From Owenia fusiformis (Eukaryota > Annelida > Polychaeta > Sabellida > Oweniidae): DNA of 64,000 nucleotides. This document shows positions 12,401 to 23,002 of this stretch, piece by piece. The stretch's first letter is position 1; every line of letters starts with the position of its first letter. The position numbers and the translations under genes are program-made. Below the pieces are notes generated by a model. That model had not been told where the DNA came from. It was given only the letters and a program-made list of their open reading frames with translations, and searched no databases. The stretch covers positions 6,749,772 to 6,813,771 of the forward strand of contig CAIIXF020000002.1 in NCBI GenBank assembly GCA_903813345.2, given 5' to 3'.

Positions 12401-15400
12401 CTTGCGAGGCCATTTTGATTTGAAACATCTTGAATTTGGTGTCAAAATAAAGCTGGTCACGCCCACTTTCATAGTTATCAATGAATCATTTACTACGACT
12501 ACTATATTCATTTAGAAGGCGTGTAAAGTTAACCAATCAGAAAGACAATTGTTCCATATATGGCAGTTCATTAACATATTCAGTGCTTACTACTGCTTTT
12601 CGCGTCATGACAACATGAGGGAACGTGAGTAGTAACCAATCAAGATGCCGTATTTTATCACATGAGTTCAGACTGACAAGTACATGCGTACGACATGTAG
12701 TCTGAGCTGATCGTGATGTCGAACAATTTCTTCTCGGAATTTGTCCAGAGAAATCAGCGATTCTAAATTAAGGTAGGATCTGCCATTTCTTCCTGTACAA
12801 GTTATAACTTATCTCTAATGAATACTAAAGTTTTGGATGAAGATATGAAGCATACGTTTAAATACGAAGCGATTAATTTGACGATCTGATTTTGCAATTT
12901 GCAATGGCCAATTTACAGCAAGTCTGCGTGTATTTGACAAGAGATAGCCAAGTCTTGTATCTAAATGCTTGTTAAGCCTTACTCAAAAACAAGATCCATA
13001 TTTTCTAAAGTTGATAACTTTGCAGAAAACCTGTTTTCATAACCTGATTTCCGCGTCAAAAATTCAAACTGAGTAATAGGAATGGATCGGTGGGATCCTC
13101 AGTCTCCTCGGGTCTTCATTCCAGAACTCACATTTTTAGTTGATTCTCCGACCATAACTTGTCTAAAGTATCCATATTTGCTCTCTTACTGGTATACTTG
13201 GACACATTTTCCCCAGTCAAATTACACCCTCTCGCCGATTTATAATAGCCATTTCTCAGAACCCGGGAATCAGAATCGCTGATGTTTGCCATATTGAACA
13301 TGTTGAAATATGTACTGTAATATCTGTATTGCCTGCTACGTGTAAGGGTCACGTGACTAGCGCGATACAGGAAAAATGGGGAATTTCGAAACAACAATTT
13401 TTGGGCACTTTTATTGCAAATTTCAGGTATCTATAAGTGTTTGTGGTATAAAATATCATTCCCAGACATAAATGAACATCCAAACTACATATTTTATTAA
13501 GTTTTGGAGCCTTTTTTACTCTTAAATCAACATCTTTAATAAAAGTAGAACATGATTTGTATTCCACATTTAAGCAATTTATTCTTGCAATTTATCACTG
13601 ACCAACACAATATTTATACAATTTTAACTTCATATTTCACCAAAATTTTGACTCTGATATCTCCTAATTTAGTTCATACTCACTTACATTTTGAGTCAGA
13701 TGTCTTCTAATTATTTACCAATATTTTGAATATGATATCCACCAACAGTTTACTTCACATTCACTAACATTTTGAGTACTACATCAAAGAGCAAAATGAT
13801 ATGCATTATTTTTATTTCATTGATTTTTTTTAAATCGGGTATTAAAGTCTATAAAAATCAAATACACACTTAATCCAATTACAGGTCTCCCAGACTTCCA
13901 CCAACACAAACTTCAGTTCTGACCTCGCAAACTACGTTCCTTACGCTCGAACCACGATTCGTATTATTACACATAACAAAGTGTTTTTATTTGGAATTCA
14001 GAAGAAATACTTTCCCAGTTTTTCATACATACATGTTATGCTTTTTATGATAAGTACCTTCAAGTTCATGTTTTTATATTTTTTCAGTTAGAAAGGTATT
14101 GTTAATATATTGTAACAAATACATTCGTAAAGTGAAATTAACTCCCTACAATCCATTTCCACACTATTTTATGACATAAAACATGCAACGCCAATTGCTT
14201 TTCAGATAAGCAATTATTTTGCTGTAATCTATAAAACAAAGAAAGTTCACTGTCACAGTACTAAGAATAAGAATAACATGGGGAACACTTATCTTAAAGA
14301 AATTAAGTTTTTCTTTCAAAAACTATTTGATACATCAAAATAAAGAATAGTAATGCACTAAACATTGTAAAAAACGATTGCATTTTTGGTGAAAATGGGG
14401 TCAACATCTTTGAAAAAGTGTGTTGATGGGTTGATTGCCCGGGGGGTTCACTATATATAAACCTTAACGGGGATCCTCGGCAGGGGCGGATCTGGGAACC
14501 AACAAGGGGGGGGGCCCAAACTTCTGGTCTGAGAAAAAAACTTCCGCGCTTGCGCGAAAAAAAATTTTGGGCCCCTAAAACCCAAAAGTGGGCCCAAATT
14601 TTGAAATTTTGAGGCCCATTTTCTTCAAAATTTGGCCTTATATTAAAAAATAAGGCCTTAGAGGGCCCATTTATGACCAAAAAGGCCTACTTTTTGGGGC
14701 CTTTAGGCCTTTTTTGGCTCAAAATTTTTTTTGGGCACAAATTTTTTTTTCTGGGCCCACCCAAGGGGGGGGGTCCCGGGCCCCTGGGCCCCCCCCCCAG
14801 ATCCGCCAGTGCTCGGCGCATGTGGGGTACCTTTTTCAACGTTTGGTATGGCAATGGACCCATATTTTAGGATTTGGTATGGGAATGCCCGGCAATTTCT
14901 GACTTCTGAGGTATGGCAATGGTCGGACTTTTGCTCTTCTGGTATGATTATGGTCGTTGTAGATACGTTACCTAACATCCGTGGTATGGCATTGGTCCAG
15001 TAGTTGCAAATTTGAAGTTGTTTGGATCGTTTCCCGAAGTATCTTCTTTTCCAGGGCCTTCTTCACTTTTGAATTTTATATGATATGGCATTGGTCCTAC
15101 ATTTTGACATTTGGTATGGCATTGGTCCCATAATTGGGCATTTGGTATGGCATTGGTCCTATATTTGGACATTTGGTATGGCATTGGTCCTATATTTGGA
15201 CATTTGGTATGGCCTTTGGGCGTTATTTTGGTTGGTATGGGAACGTATTGAAATTTGACAGATTGGTATGGGAACATATTGATATTTGAGGCTTCAGCCT
15301 AGGACCCCCGTCAAGTTTTATATACAGTGAACCCCCCGGGGTTGATTGCTAGTTAAATATCTCCAATTTTGTTTGACTTTATTATTACTGTATATACTTT

Positions 15401-18400
15401 TCTTTGAGATAATGAATTGATCTAAAAGATAAACTTGTCTTCACTGTCAGAAAATAGTCACTATCCAAGATATAACCTTCTGAAATTGTTTGCGATAACC
15501 TATGTGATCCTTTACTCAATGAGTGTGAAATCAAGTGAGTGAAAATACCTTAATAAAGGCATCTGAGGCCCCAAATGTGTTTAATCTATTGTCCAGTCCT
15601 TACATGTGAGACAATCTCGCTGTAGGCAGAGCCCTACATTGCGCTTTCGTTGCTCTAGTCTCAACTGATCTCTGTCGACAGCACAGCGAAGTCAGCTCCT
15701 TGTGGAATTTAGACGAGGAAACAGAGTAAAGAAGAAAGTTTATCGCACTATTCAGGTATAGCAGCATGTTCACTATGGCGAAGTGAAGGTTTCTGCTTGC
15801 AAGATTTCGGACATCATTAACGTCATACCATAAACCTTTGGACGCTGCAACATAATAGTAGTAATGCGCCATAGGTGCCGTCAAAAGCAAGAACACGACT
15901 GTTACAATGAATAATGTAACAGTTGCAGATGTTGGGCCAACAGGTCTTGTAGATCGCACTGCAGATTTATGCTTTAATAAGCACAGCCTAAAGATGATCA
16001 ATCCATTCAGTAATGCCATGATGATGAATGGCACAAAGGATCCAGCCCACATGTGGATTTGTCTCCAAAGAAGTCGGAAATCTTTATCCTTCGGTTCGCA
16101 AAATCTGATCTCTTTGAACGGAGGGTAAAGTAGCTTCTTGATGCTCAGCTGATACGTCCAGAAAAAGTGCCCGTTGAAGATCAACAGAAGAAAAGCGGTT
16201 GAGAGCAGACACAGGAAAACGGTTAATCTGGTACAAATTTCCTTCAACCTGAAGGGGAAATAGACAGCGATGACACGTTCCCATGAGAAGCATATGAGAA
16301 TGTATGTCGACATATGCTGAAAATAGTACAGCATGAAAATGTGGAATTTACAACCAGCCTCGGTGAATGCTCGAAGATCAGTATACACATACTCATTGGA
16401 ATCATCATTCCAGATTCCAAATCTCCTTAACCACTGTCTGGGTAGTCCGGTATAGAGGACACCTAGGTCGCTGAATGCCAGGCAAATCATATAAATACTT
16501 GACGTGGATATGCGCATTTGTTTTCGTGAAAGAACGATGATGACGAGTATATTTCCGACTGTACCAATCAGAAGCAAGACTGGTGAGACATAGAGCCATA
16601 TATTCTCTGCCAGAATCTGATGAGGCATGTCTTCGAGCTTTGACCCATTAGACATCCTTTAAATTAACTGTTTTAAATTTAGAAAATGTTTGTACTTCAA
16701 TGTTCAAATTGTCAGTTCATGAGACTGTGTGTATACCTTTCTCAAAAATCAAATCTTTTTGATTATTTCTGCAGTAGTTATTATCTTACAAACTTCACAA
16801 ATCTTCTTCGGCTATTCAAATGTTCCTACTCCTCATTCTTGTATTAATCATGAGCTCTATGAGTGAAGCTACTTTATATATGCATGCAGAAGATATTTAA
16901 TAAAGAACAGTATTGTAATGACACCTTTCAGAGGTGTAGCCTTTCACTGTTCAGATGTGTGCGAGCCTATTTTCAAAATATAAGGTGGATGCTACACCCA
17001 CTTGATTTAATGCTGGGGAGATCACTGTTAAGTATATAGACATATATGTCTTGTAATGAAGAACAGTTATTCAGAAACCTCATAAACACGGTTTATTAAG
17101 AAATATTACAAGGAAAGTCTAATAAAAAATATTATGAAGACAGTTTATTAAGAAATGTAATCAGAGACAATATTTTCACACCCTGTTATTAAAATTATGG
17201 ATAACAACAATGCTTATCAACTCTGCCAAGATACACAAATTGAAAAAGACAAAATAACTAAATAAGTGAAACCAAAAACTTGAGACAAAAGCCTTCTTTA
17301 AGACTATTTAACATCTGTAAGAGTAGACCCATTATTTCCAAAAGACCAGAAAGCTCAGAAACTGATGAAGAAGGAATATAAAAATATAAACTTAAATGTA
17401 AGGGTGTTTTACAGACAAAATATGCAATAAAAAAATTCCAGAAATGGATGATTATGTGTGGCATTGGTACACAACTTCGTAGACAACACCTTATAAATTG
17501 TAATTGACAAATGTTACAAAAGCATAATTTAAGATAATGGTGATGCAAAAGCATAGCACATTTCTTTCAAACATTTTGTCATTAGCACAAACAAGACCAT
17601 AATTCCTAATTTTTGAAAATGGCCACTTTACTTACTATAAGAAGTGATCTCCCCGACATGAAAACAAGTGGGCGCAGCACCCACCTGAGATTTTGAAAAT
17701 AGCCCACTTGCTTTAGTCCTGGGAGATCACTGGACTTTTATTTGAGGAACACATGCTATAAAAACAACACAAAATTTAGGAAATCAACTTCAGAGCAGCA
17801 TAATACTCCCATAGGACAACGCATATGAACTAAGAACAAATTGGGCCAGCTGTATTCCACTCAAACCTACAAATGGATCGAATCAAGAATGAACAGGTGT
17901 ATTTTCTAGGATTATAGTCAATGCAAAAAGATGCCATATAAAGTACCTGAGCGGAGCAGTCTATTGATAAAGTTAAAGCCAACTGACTGGAATATCTCCC
18001 TTCGCTCGTCCTGGGTGACATCACTTGCTTTCAGCACCTTAGCAACCTACAAATACAAACAACAATATAAGTAGTAAACGAACTCCAATGTAACTACATC
18101 AGCTTATCTTTCCGTCTGATCAACACTTGCAGTTATACAAGAAATGTAAACGAACTGAAAAAATTTCCCAAAATTTTCCGACTGCCTTGTCATTTCCGGA
18201 AGTTATGATACATTATATTACTGAACATGTGTGAAAATGAAATGTTTGTTCGTTCATTTTAAGAGAGCTACATAAAATGTGATCATTTGAGCATCGGTAC
18301 ATAATGCGTTACATCTAATTTCAATTCAATTTACAGTATTTTCTTTTTACATTTTGTCACGTTTCTCTATCCTCGAGAAGGGGTCCAGGTATCTCAATCT

Positions 18401-18725
18401 CAGGATTCAGGTATCTCAAAAACGGTGTGGTCACCGTATGCTTATTTTGAAACGGCAAGCTAGACAAGACTCCAATGAACACTGGGCACTGTTTCGCTGA
18501 GCTAGATCTGTGCCTATGAATATCTTATGAAATGAAACGTTATAATGGTCGTCAATGGGATTTTTACTGCAATCTTGACCCGTATAGGATTTACTCTCGT
18601 CCAAGAATCAGTATTCAATGGGCGATAATTGAGGAACCTACCAGCATAAGAGCTGCAAAGCGTTCATTGTCGGTTTTCGCCTCTTTCAAACTTTCCAAAC
18701 ATTTACTCAGCTTTCTCCCCTTCAT
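484..18725 (-). CDS. NCDN: Neurochondrin, 12 exons, 3' end beyond the window
   Basis: Exons read by me on the minus strand, 5' to 3': 18642-18725, 17947-18046, 9075-9160, 7023-7087, 6198-6361, 5757-5884, 5251-5428, 3693-3880, 2491-2682, 1907-2022, 756-1402, 484-576. All junctions are GT/AG and every phase agrees, giving about 680 codons with no stop. The family is recognised from LKEAKTDNERFAALML in exon 1 and IFQSVGFNFINRLL in exon 2. Further matches are SKFELC in exon 7, CIEVRMLLE in exon 8, IRVLGSWMAEET in exon 10 and LLPGFCHLSVED plus CGIYLNLTVLESG in exon 11. Each aligns by eye with vertebrate neurochondrin, an all-helical cytoplasmic protein of about 729 residues linked to neurite outgrowth and GPCR and CaMKII signalling. 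Exon 11 begins with a Ser/Thr/Lys-rich linker of about 100 residues that I do not recall from the vertebrate protein. Homology suggests about 100-150 C-terminal residues lie left of position 484. Intron 2 holds a receptor gene. Confidence 0.93.
2683..3165 (-). pseudogene. Three tandem partial copies of neurochondrin exon 9
   Basis: Between exon 8 (ends 3693) and the complete exon 9 (2491-2682) lie three extra copies of the intron tail plus about the first 135 bp of exon 9. The landmark at the acceptor (GTTCTAGAATCT on the plus strand) recurs at about 2673, 2836, 2993 and 3147, so the units are 154-163 bp. Each copy keeps an AG acceptor and an open frame starting ILE.SPLLSGCYSLLERI. Each runs straight into the next unit without a donor site and lacks the short MQ-containing segment and the FLMDVAS end of the true exon. 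I infer non-functional exon duplicates, though use of an upstream acceptor cannot be excluded. Confidence 0.8.
4215..5035. mobile_element. Foldback MITE with TA target duplication (Tc1/mariner-like)
   Basis: The element begins TACTCCTCAAAAAAAGTTAA and ends with the reverse complement, with TA directly outside both ends (4213-4214 and 5036-5037). The arms stay complementary, with mismatches, for about 200-250 bp, including the stretches GTTAACCCCCATATTTGTTT and AACAAATATGGGGGTTAAC. There is no credible open frame inside, so it is non-autonomous. It sits in intron 7 of neurochondrin. A TA duplication is typical of Tc1/mariner; the family is inferred from that alone. Confidence 0.85.
8416..8640. 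repeat. CAGCACTGTACAG minisatellite
   Basis: About 220 bp are built from variants of ACAGCACTG and ACAGCGATGTACAG in both orientations. This makes the tract rich in short palindromes around TGTACA and CAGTGCTG. It lies in intron 3 of neurochondrin. Open frames across it are by-products of the repeat. Confidence 0.8.
9165..9480. repeat. A-rich minisatellite (GAAATACAATAAA)
   Basis: Degenerate tandem copies of an AAATACAATAAATGG-type unit run directly upstream of neurochondrin exon 3, immediately beyond its acceptor polypyrimidine tract as read on the minus strand. Open frames here translate to Phe/Leu/Tyr-rich low-complexity strings and are not genes. Confidence 0.75.
11008..11166. repeat. 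Near-perfect 68-bp-arm hairpin
   Basis: The left arm 11008-11075 (GGAATAAATAATGATAGGCC onward) is almost exactly the reverse complement of 11098-11166, with about 22 bp between them. The high arm identity points to a recent foldback insertion or the end of a transposon. A second weaker pair lies further right: GATTCAAACAT at 11167 and ATGTTTGAATC near 11392. Confidence 0.85.
14481..14811. mobile_element. Nested GC-rich TIR element inside the hAT-like element
   Basis: The left end CAGGGGCGGATCTGG and right end CCAGATCCGCCAGTG are inverted repeats. CTCGG occurs immediately outside each end (14476-14480 and 14812-14816). The interior has facing GGGGGGGGGCCC and GGGCCCCCCCCC tracts and several GGCCTTA-type inverted pieces. 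Open frames in the region are homopolymer artefacts. It must have arrived after the surrounding element. Confidence 0.7.
14835..15285. repeat. GGTATGGCATTGGTCC minisatellite, about 30-bp unit
   Basis: Diverged to near-identical tandem copies of TTTGGTATGGCATTGGTCC followed by TATATTTGGACA fill the right half of the hAT-like element. The copies are most uniform between about 15085 and 15215. They continue in diverged form up to the right terminal inverted repeat, so this is an internal array of the element. Confidence 0.8.
15600..16655 (-). CDS. Intronless rhodopsin-type GPCR (peptide-receptor-like), nested in neurochondrin intron 2
   Basis: The open frame is 351 codons with no interruption, a usual length for a class A receptor. 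TM1 carries G34-N35, TM2 has LAFSD with D63, and TM3 starts at C102, which can pair with C186 in the second extracellular loop. The DRY position reads WERVIAVYFP (E126-R127). TM5 has P209, TM6 has P261, and TM7 has NSAINFLLY (302-310) in place of NPxxY. A CC pair at 325-326 could be palmitoylated, and N3-G-S is a possible glycosylation site. The ERVIAVYFPF pattern resembles orphan peptide-type receptors of the GPR139/FMRFamide-like kind, which are expanded in invertebrate deuterostomes; the ligand cannot be read from sequence. It lies on the same strand as its host gene and looks functional. Confidence 0.88.
   Translation of the reverse strand: MSNGSKLEDMPHQILAENIWLYVSPVLLLIGTVGNILVIIVLSRKQMRISTSSIYMICLAFSDLGVLYTGLPRQWLRRFGIWNDDSNEYVYTDLRAFTEAGCKFHIFMLYYFQHMSTYILICFSWERVIAVYFPFRLKEICTRLTVFLCLLSTAFLLLIFNGHFFWTYQLSIKKLLYPPFKEIRFCEPKDKDFRLLWRQIHMWAGSFVPFIIMALLNGLIIFRLCLLKHKSAVRSTRPVGPTSATVTLFIVTVVFLLLTAPMAHYYYYVAASKGLWYDVNDVRNLASRNLHFAIVNMLLYLNSAINFLLYSVSSSKFHKELTSLCCRQRSVETRATKAQCRALPTARLSHM
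17643..17731. repeat. 89-bp foldback repeat AGTGATCTCCC...GGGAGATCACT
   Basis: The ends are inverted copies of AGTGATCTCCC, and CAAGTGGGC pairs with GCCCACTTG inside them. Related pieces occur at about 10345-10430 (AGTGATCTCCCCAGCATTAA with GGGCGCAGTACCCACCTGAG) and about 16975-17030 in the opposite orientation. That makes three copies of one small dispersed family in intron 2. Confidence 0.7.
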
Positions 18726-19867
18726 TGTGAATTGATTTTTTATGTCTATTAGTAATATAATACTTGTTTATCATGAGAAAACATGTTTTCGACAAAAATA
18801 CGTTCTCTAACTTCAATTTGAAGAGTTCATAGCAGTTCGTTTAGTGCTTTCCGCTTTCCCCGGCAATTTACCAAGCAGCATTTGAGCATGAGCATGCAGC
18901 AATTTCCAGCAAATGAAGCCATGCGTTGCGGTAAGAATTTGTGGTATATTTCTAAATCATTAGCTCCTACCAAATTGGTATTTCAACATTCTGATTTATC
19001 AGAGTCCCTCTTTACCTAACGTTTTTGAGAGACTCTGATATATCATGAGGCAGAACATGTTCCTAGCCAGTGCATTCTCCAAGTAAATCAGTGTATATGG
19101 AGGAATAAATTAGTACCTAAGAATGCACTGTCCTGTTTACCCCTTTGTAAACTTTAATTCAATGAATTCATTATGTGGAAAACTTTTATTTATCTTGATG
19201 GTTCTTGTTTTTATATTGAAAATTAATAACTATGATAATGTTGACATACTTATTTTTTCTTATTGTTTTCCAATTTAGAATTTTAAACAATAATTATCAT
19301 ACAAATGTAGACACTTAGATTATTTAGGAGGGCATTGTGTTTGGTCGCACTCATTAGGCTTTGTCTGCTTATGTAATCATGCAACTGCAGGTAATGCCTT
19401 CCCATGATACTCATGGTCAATAGAACTCTGTAAATAATTTGATTGGTCCGTACATTTTAGGGTTAAAGGAAACATTTATTACAGTCAGTAACCCACAGTC
19501 TGAACTATTCCAAAAGGATAGTAAAGGCTGTGGATCCCACAATGGTATTTCAATAATGAAAGTTGACAAATTGACACGATTGATCCCCAAAAAATCGTTT
19601 CTATTTCAAGTTCATTTATTCTTTATTTCTACTCTAGTGACACGGACCTGAAGAAAATTTCGTAAAGTCCGTGTTTCTACATACACTTATCACTTTTACA
19701 TAGTACTTAGTTTACAACAATAAAACAATTTCTAATATTTACTAATATAAACTGAATAAATAATGATAGGATAAAGTAGGCTATTTCTACTCCTGCATTC
19801 ATTCATTTTGTTCTATGAGTCGTCTCTATACGCCATCTATTCTTCCAAAAGTATTTTTATAACACCT
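18726..19867. other. Upstream region of neurochondrin, no gene recognised
   Basis: This stretch should hold the 5' untranslated region and promoter of neurochondrin. I see no TATA box or other motif that I would call. A short plus-strand frame from an ATG near 18885 ends in GCG/GTAAGA at about 18930 and could be a divergent first exon, but nothing downstream supports it. A small hairpin of GAGTCCCTC and GAGAGACTC lies near 19000-19040. The rest is AT-rich and unremarkable. Confidence 0.5.
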
Positions 19868-20341
19868 TTAAGGTGTCACTACGGTAAATCATTGAAAAAT
19901 ATTGAAAAAAATCACAAAATTCAAGTTCTGGTGTACATATCGCCATTTTCGAACGAACTAGCCCATACAATGACTATATGTCTGCGTTCCCCTATACATA
20001 ACCTTCATCTTGACACTATACTTAACATAGGGTTTGCGTCTCGATTTTTAAATATCACTACGCCAACATAGGGACTCATTTTTAGGTAAAATCCCTACTT
20101 CACCGATGAAAATTAACGAGTAAAGTAGTTCCAGTTTACGGGACTATATTCTTGCGATTTTTTCTTAAAATGGCACATTTAGAAAGTACTTGGCCTCAGC
20201 TTTACAGACATACCTCAAATGGCCACATTGCATACAGTTAAACCTACTATACACACCATTGAAGTTGGCATGGCTTCGTTTTTAAAGTATTAAAAAACAC
20301 TGTCCTACCCGGAAGTGCTATTTACAGGAGTGACACCTTAA
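19868..20341. mobile_element. MITE A', copy 1 (474 bp, TTAA-bounded)
   Basis: The unit is TTAA, then GGTGTCACT...AGTGACACC, then TTAA. The inverted ends and TTAA boundaries are those of a piggyBac/Kolobok-type non-autonomous element. It is the first of three A' copies. A short frame inside it recurs in all copies only because the DNA recurs. Confidence 0.8.
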
Positions 20342-21132
20342 TACCCAAAACGGGAAAATTTGACGATGATATTTTTTTGCTCATTTAGCATTTTTTCAAA
20401 CAATTGAGTTATTTCATGCTCGAAACAGCTGCATTTCCAAACTTTTAACACGTTTTCTACAAAATCTAGCCATATTTGGGGAAATAGGTGAGGGCTGAGT
20501 CTCTAAAAACTGGCCAAAATGACCTAAAATTGGGTCATCAACTTAAGAGACCTCATGCAAAAATTTTAGACGCAAAATCTCCGAGATTATTTCATTTTGT
20601 CAATCATTATTGCAATGCCTTTCAAGTATTACACAGAATGAACAGAAGTTGCTAAATGCAAATATTTTGAGTCAAATGTGGTCCCCATGTGCAAAATTTG
20701 CCCTTTTTCTCCTAATTACGCCAGTTAGGCCCCAGTGTATTGTGACATCATACTCATACCATTGCTTCAATGTAGCAATTTACAAATTAATCTTGATTAC
20801 TCTTACTGTGATACACCTGGCGTGTTTAGTAAGCCTGTAAAAATACTAATTTGCAACATTGTAGCAATTTAAATGAGGTATGGAACCTTAAAATCGTGTA
20901 ATTTATGGAGAAATGACCAGCAATTTTGATAGAATTCCAGTTGATTTTCTCCCATTTATGATCCCTTTGGGCCCCCGTTTGGCCATTCTGATAGGCACAG
21001 GATGTTTAAATGTGAATTAAAAGCATTGTGTGGCATAGTCTGAATGTAAATATCGACTCTATTTTGAAATTCTACAACATCCATGCCTTCCATGGTCTCT
21101 GCACAAATGGCAGCCAATCTAAGGCGGGGGTA
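20342..21132. mobile_element. Unit B', copy 1 (791 bp)
   Basis: This segment fills the gap between two A' copies. It starts TACCCAAAACGGG and ends GGCGGGGGTA, so short inverted ends TACCC/GGGTA abut the TTAA of the A' units. It is nearly identical to 21607-22397. Its only sizeable open frame (76 codons) is probably fortuitous. Confidence 0.7.
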
Positions 21133-21606
21133 TTAAGGTGTCACTACGGTAAATCATTGAAAAATATTGAAAAAAATCACAAAATTCAAGTTCTGGGGTA
21201 CATATCGCCATTTTCGAACGAACTAGCCCATACAATGACTATATGTCTGCGTTCCCCTATACATAACCTTCATCTTGACACTATACTTAACATAGGGTTT
21301 GCGTCTCGATTTTTAAATATCACTACGCCAACATAGGGACTCATTTTTAGGTAAAATCCCTACTTCACCGATGAAAATTAACGAGTAAAGTAGTTCCAGT
21401 TTACGGGACTATATTCTTGCGATTTTTTCTTAAAATGGCACATTTAGAAAGTACTTGGCCTCAGCTTTACAGACATACCTCAAATGGCCACATTGCATAC
21501 ACTTAAACCTACTATACACACCATTGAAGTTGGCATGGCTTCGTTTTTAAAGTATTAAAAAACACTGTCCTACCCGGAAGTGCTATTTACAGGAGTGACA
21601 CCTTAA
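21133..21606. mobile_element. MITE A', copy 2 (474 bp)
   Basis: It has the same length and TTAA-bounded ends as copy 1, with a few substitutions. The distance from copy 1 start to copy 2 start is 1265 bp, and copy 2 to copy 3 is again 1265 bp. Confidence 0.8.
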
Positions 21607-22397
21607 TACCCAAAACGGGAAAATTTGACGATGATATTTTTTTGCTCATTTAGCATTTTTTCAAACAATTGAGTTATTTCATGCTCGAAACAGCTGCATT
21701 TCCAAACTTTTAACACGTTTTCTACAAAATCTAGCCATATTTGGGGAAATAGGTGAGGGCTGAGTCTCTAAAAACTGGCCAAAATGACCTAAAATTGGGT
21801 CATCAACTTAAGAGACCTCATGCAAAAATTTTAGACGCAAAATCTCCGAGATTATTTCATTTTGTCAATCATTATTGCAATGCCTTTCAAGTATTACACA
21901 GAATGAACAGAAGTTGCTAAATGCAAATATTTTGAGTCAAATGTGGTCCCCATGTGCAAAATTTGCCCTTTTTCTCCTAATTACGCCAGTTAGGCCCCAG
22001 TGTATTGTGACATCATACTCATACCATTGCTACAATGTAGCAATTTACAAATTAATCTTGATTACTCTTACTGTGATACACCTGGCGTGTTTAGTAAGCC
22101 TGTAAAAATACTAATTTGCAACATTGTAGCAATTTAAATGAGGTATGGAACCTTAAAATCGTGTAATTTATGGAGAAATGACCAGCAATTTTGATGGAAT
22201 TCCAGTTGATTTTCTCCCATTTATGATCCCTTTGGGCCCCCGTTTGGCCATTCTGATAGGCACAGGATGTTTAAATGTGAATTAAAAGCATTGTGTGGCA
22301 TAGTCTGAATGTAAATATCGACTCTATTTTGAAATTCTACAACATCCATGCCTTCCATGGTCTCTGCGCAAATGGCAGCCAATCTAAGGCGGGGGTA
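21607..22397. mobile_element. Unit B', copy 2 (791 bp)
   Basis: This is a near-exact repeat of 20342-21132 with isolated base changes, for example CTACAATGTAGC against CTTCAATGTAGC. It is followed by the TTAA of the third, interrupted A' unit. Confidence 0.7.
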
Positions 22398-22532
22398 TTA
22401 AGGTGTCACTACGGTAAATCATTGAAAAATATTGAAAAAAATCACAAAATTCAAGTTCTGGGGTACATATCGCCATTTTCGAACGAACTAGCCCATACAA
22501 TGACTATATGTCTGCGTTCCCCTATACATAAC

Positions 22533-22766
22533 AGTAGTGGGAGAAAGGAGAGACCTAGACCACCTTTCCTCGGGGCCCATGGGGGCAGCAGGACAACGCC
22601 CCCATGTGCACGAAATCCCCGGGGTTTTTCTCCATTAATAAAACAGATTAAGTTTGGGTTCGTCCAGGGCTCGAGACTCAGGCCGCCAGAACTTGAGTCT
22701 AACGCTCTACCGCTGAGCTACCGCCGCATTGGTAATAGGAACAGTAATTTTATATGACTAATAGTT
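22533..22766 (+). repeat. Polinton left terminal inverted repeat
   Basis: This is the reverse complement of 31682-31915 with few differences (for example CCTCGGGG against CCTGGGGG). It contains a GC-rich outer half with CCCATGGGGGCAGCAGG, then a tRNA-like sequence, and ends near AGTAATTTTATATGACT. Confidence 0.9.
22656..22727 (-). other. tRNA-Leu-like sequence in left TIR
   Basis: Read on the minus strand it starts GCGGCGGTAGCTCAGCGGTA, an A-box-like D arm. An anticodon arm TTAGA-CTCAAGT-TCTGG follows, with anticodon CAA in a correctly sized loop, and then a TCTCGAG T-loop-like segment. The 3' end GGACGAACCC does not pair with the 5' GCGGCGG, and the T stem is poor. I therefore call it tRNA-derived rather than a functional tRNA. 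Confidence 0.7.
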
Positions 22767-23002
22767 CACATCATTTAAACATGAGTAATATATTAACTTT
22801 CTACAACCCTCAATCTAATATGGATGTTCACTGCTATTTCATATTTTCTTTTTTTTTCTTTTCTTTGATGATCTGATTTATATTAATCATGAAACAAACA
22901 AAACATTTTTTTTTATAAATAAACACACAAATAGGATATATATTTATTTACATTATGATTCATATAAAAGCAAACAAATTAGTGCAATACAATACACAAT
23001 AT

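Larger units (their letters stand above)
14438..15340. mobile_element. hAT-like non-autonomous element with 8-bp target duplication
   Basis: The 8-bp sequence GTTGATTG flanks it directly on both sides (14430-14437 and 15341-15348). The inverted termini begin CCCGGGGGGTTCACTATATA on the left and, reversed, CCCGGGGGGTTCACTGTATA on the right, and stay similar for about 45 bp. It has no transposase. An 8-bp duplication is typical of the hAT superfamily, and the element contains a second transposon and a minisatellite. It lies in intron 2 of neurochondrin just downstream of the nested receptor gene. Confidence 0.85.

Noticed and set aside
14673-15003. Several overlapping plus and minus frames of 60-100 codons, Gly/Pro-rich
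   Set aside because: They result from G and C runs of the nested TIR element and from the GGTATGGCATTGG minisatellite.
19808-22757. Recurrent frames of 75-155 codons (MQCLSSITQNEQ and HYGKSLKNIEKNH types)
   Set aside because: They recur because the A' and B' units recur. They have no domain, and they differ only as the DNA differs.
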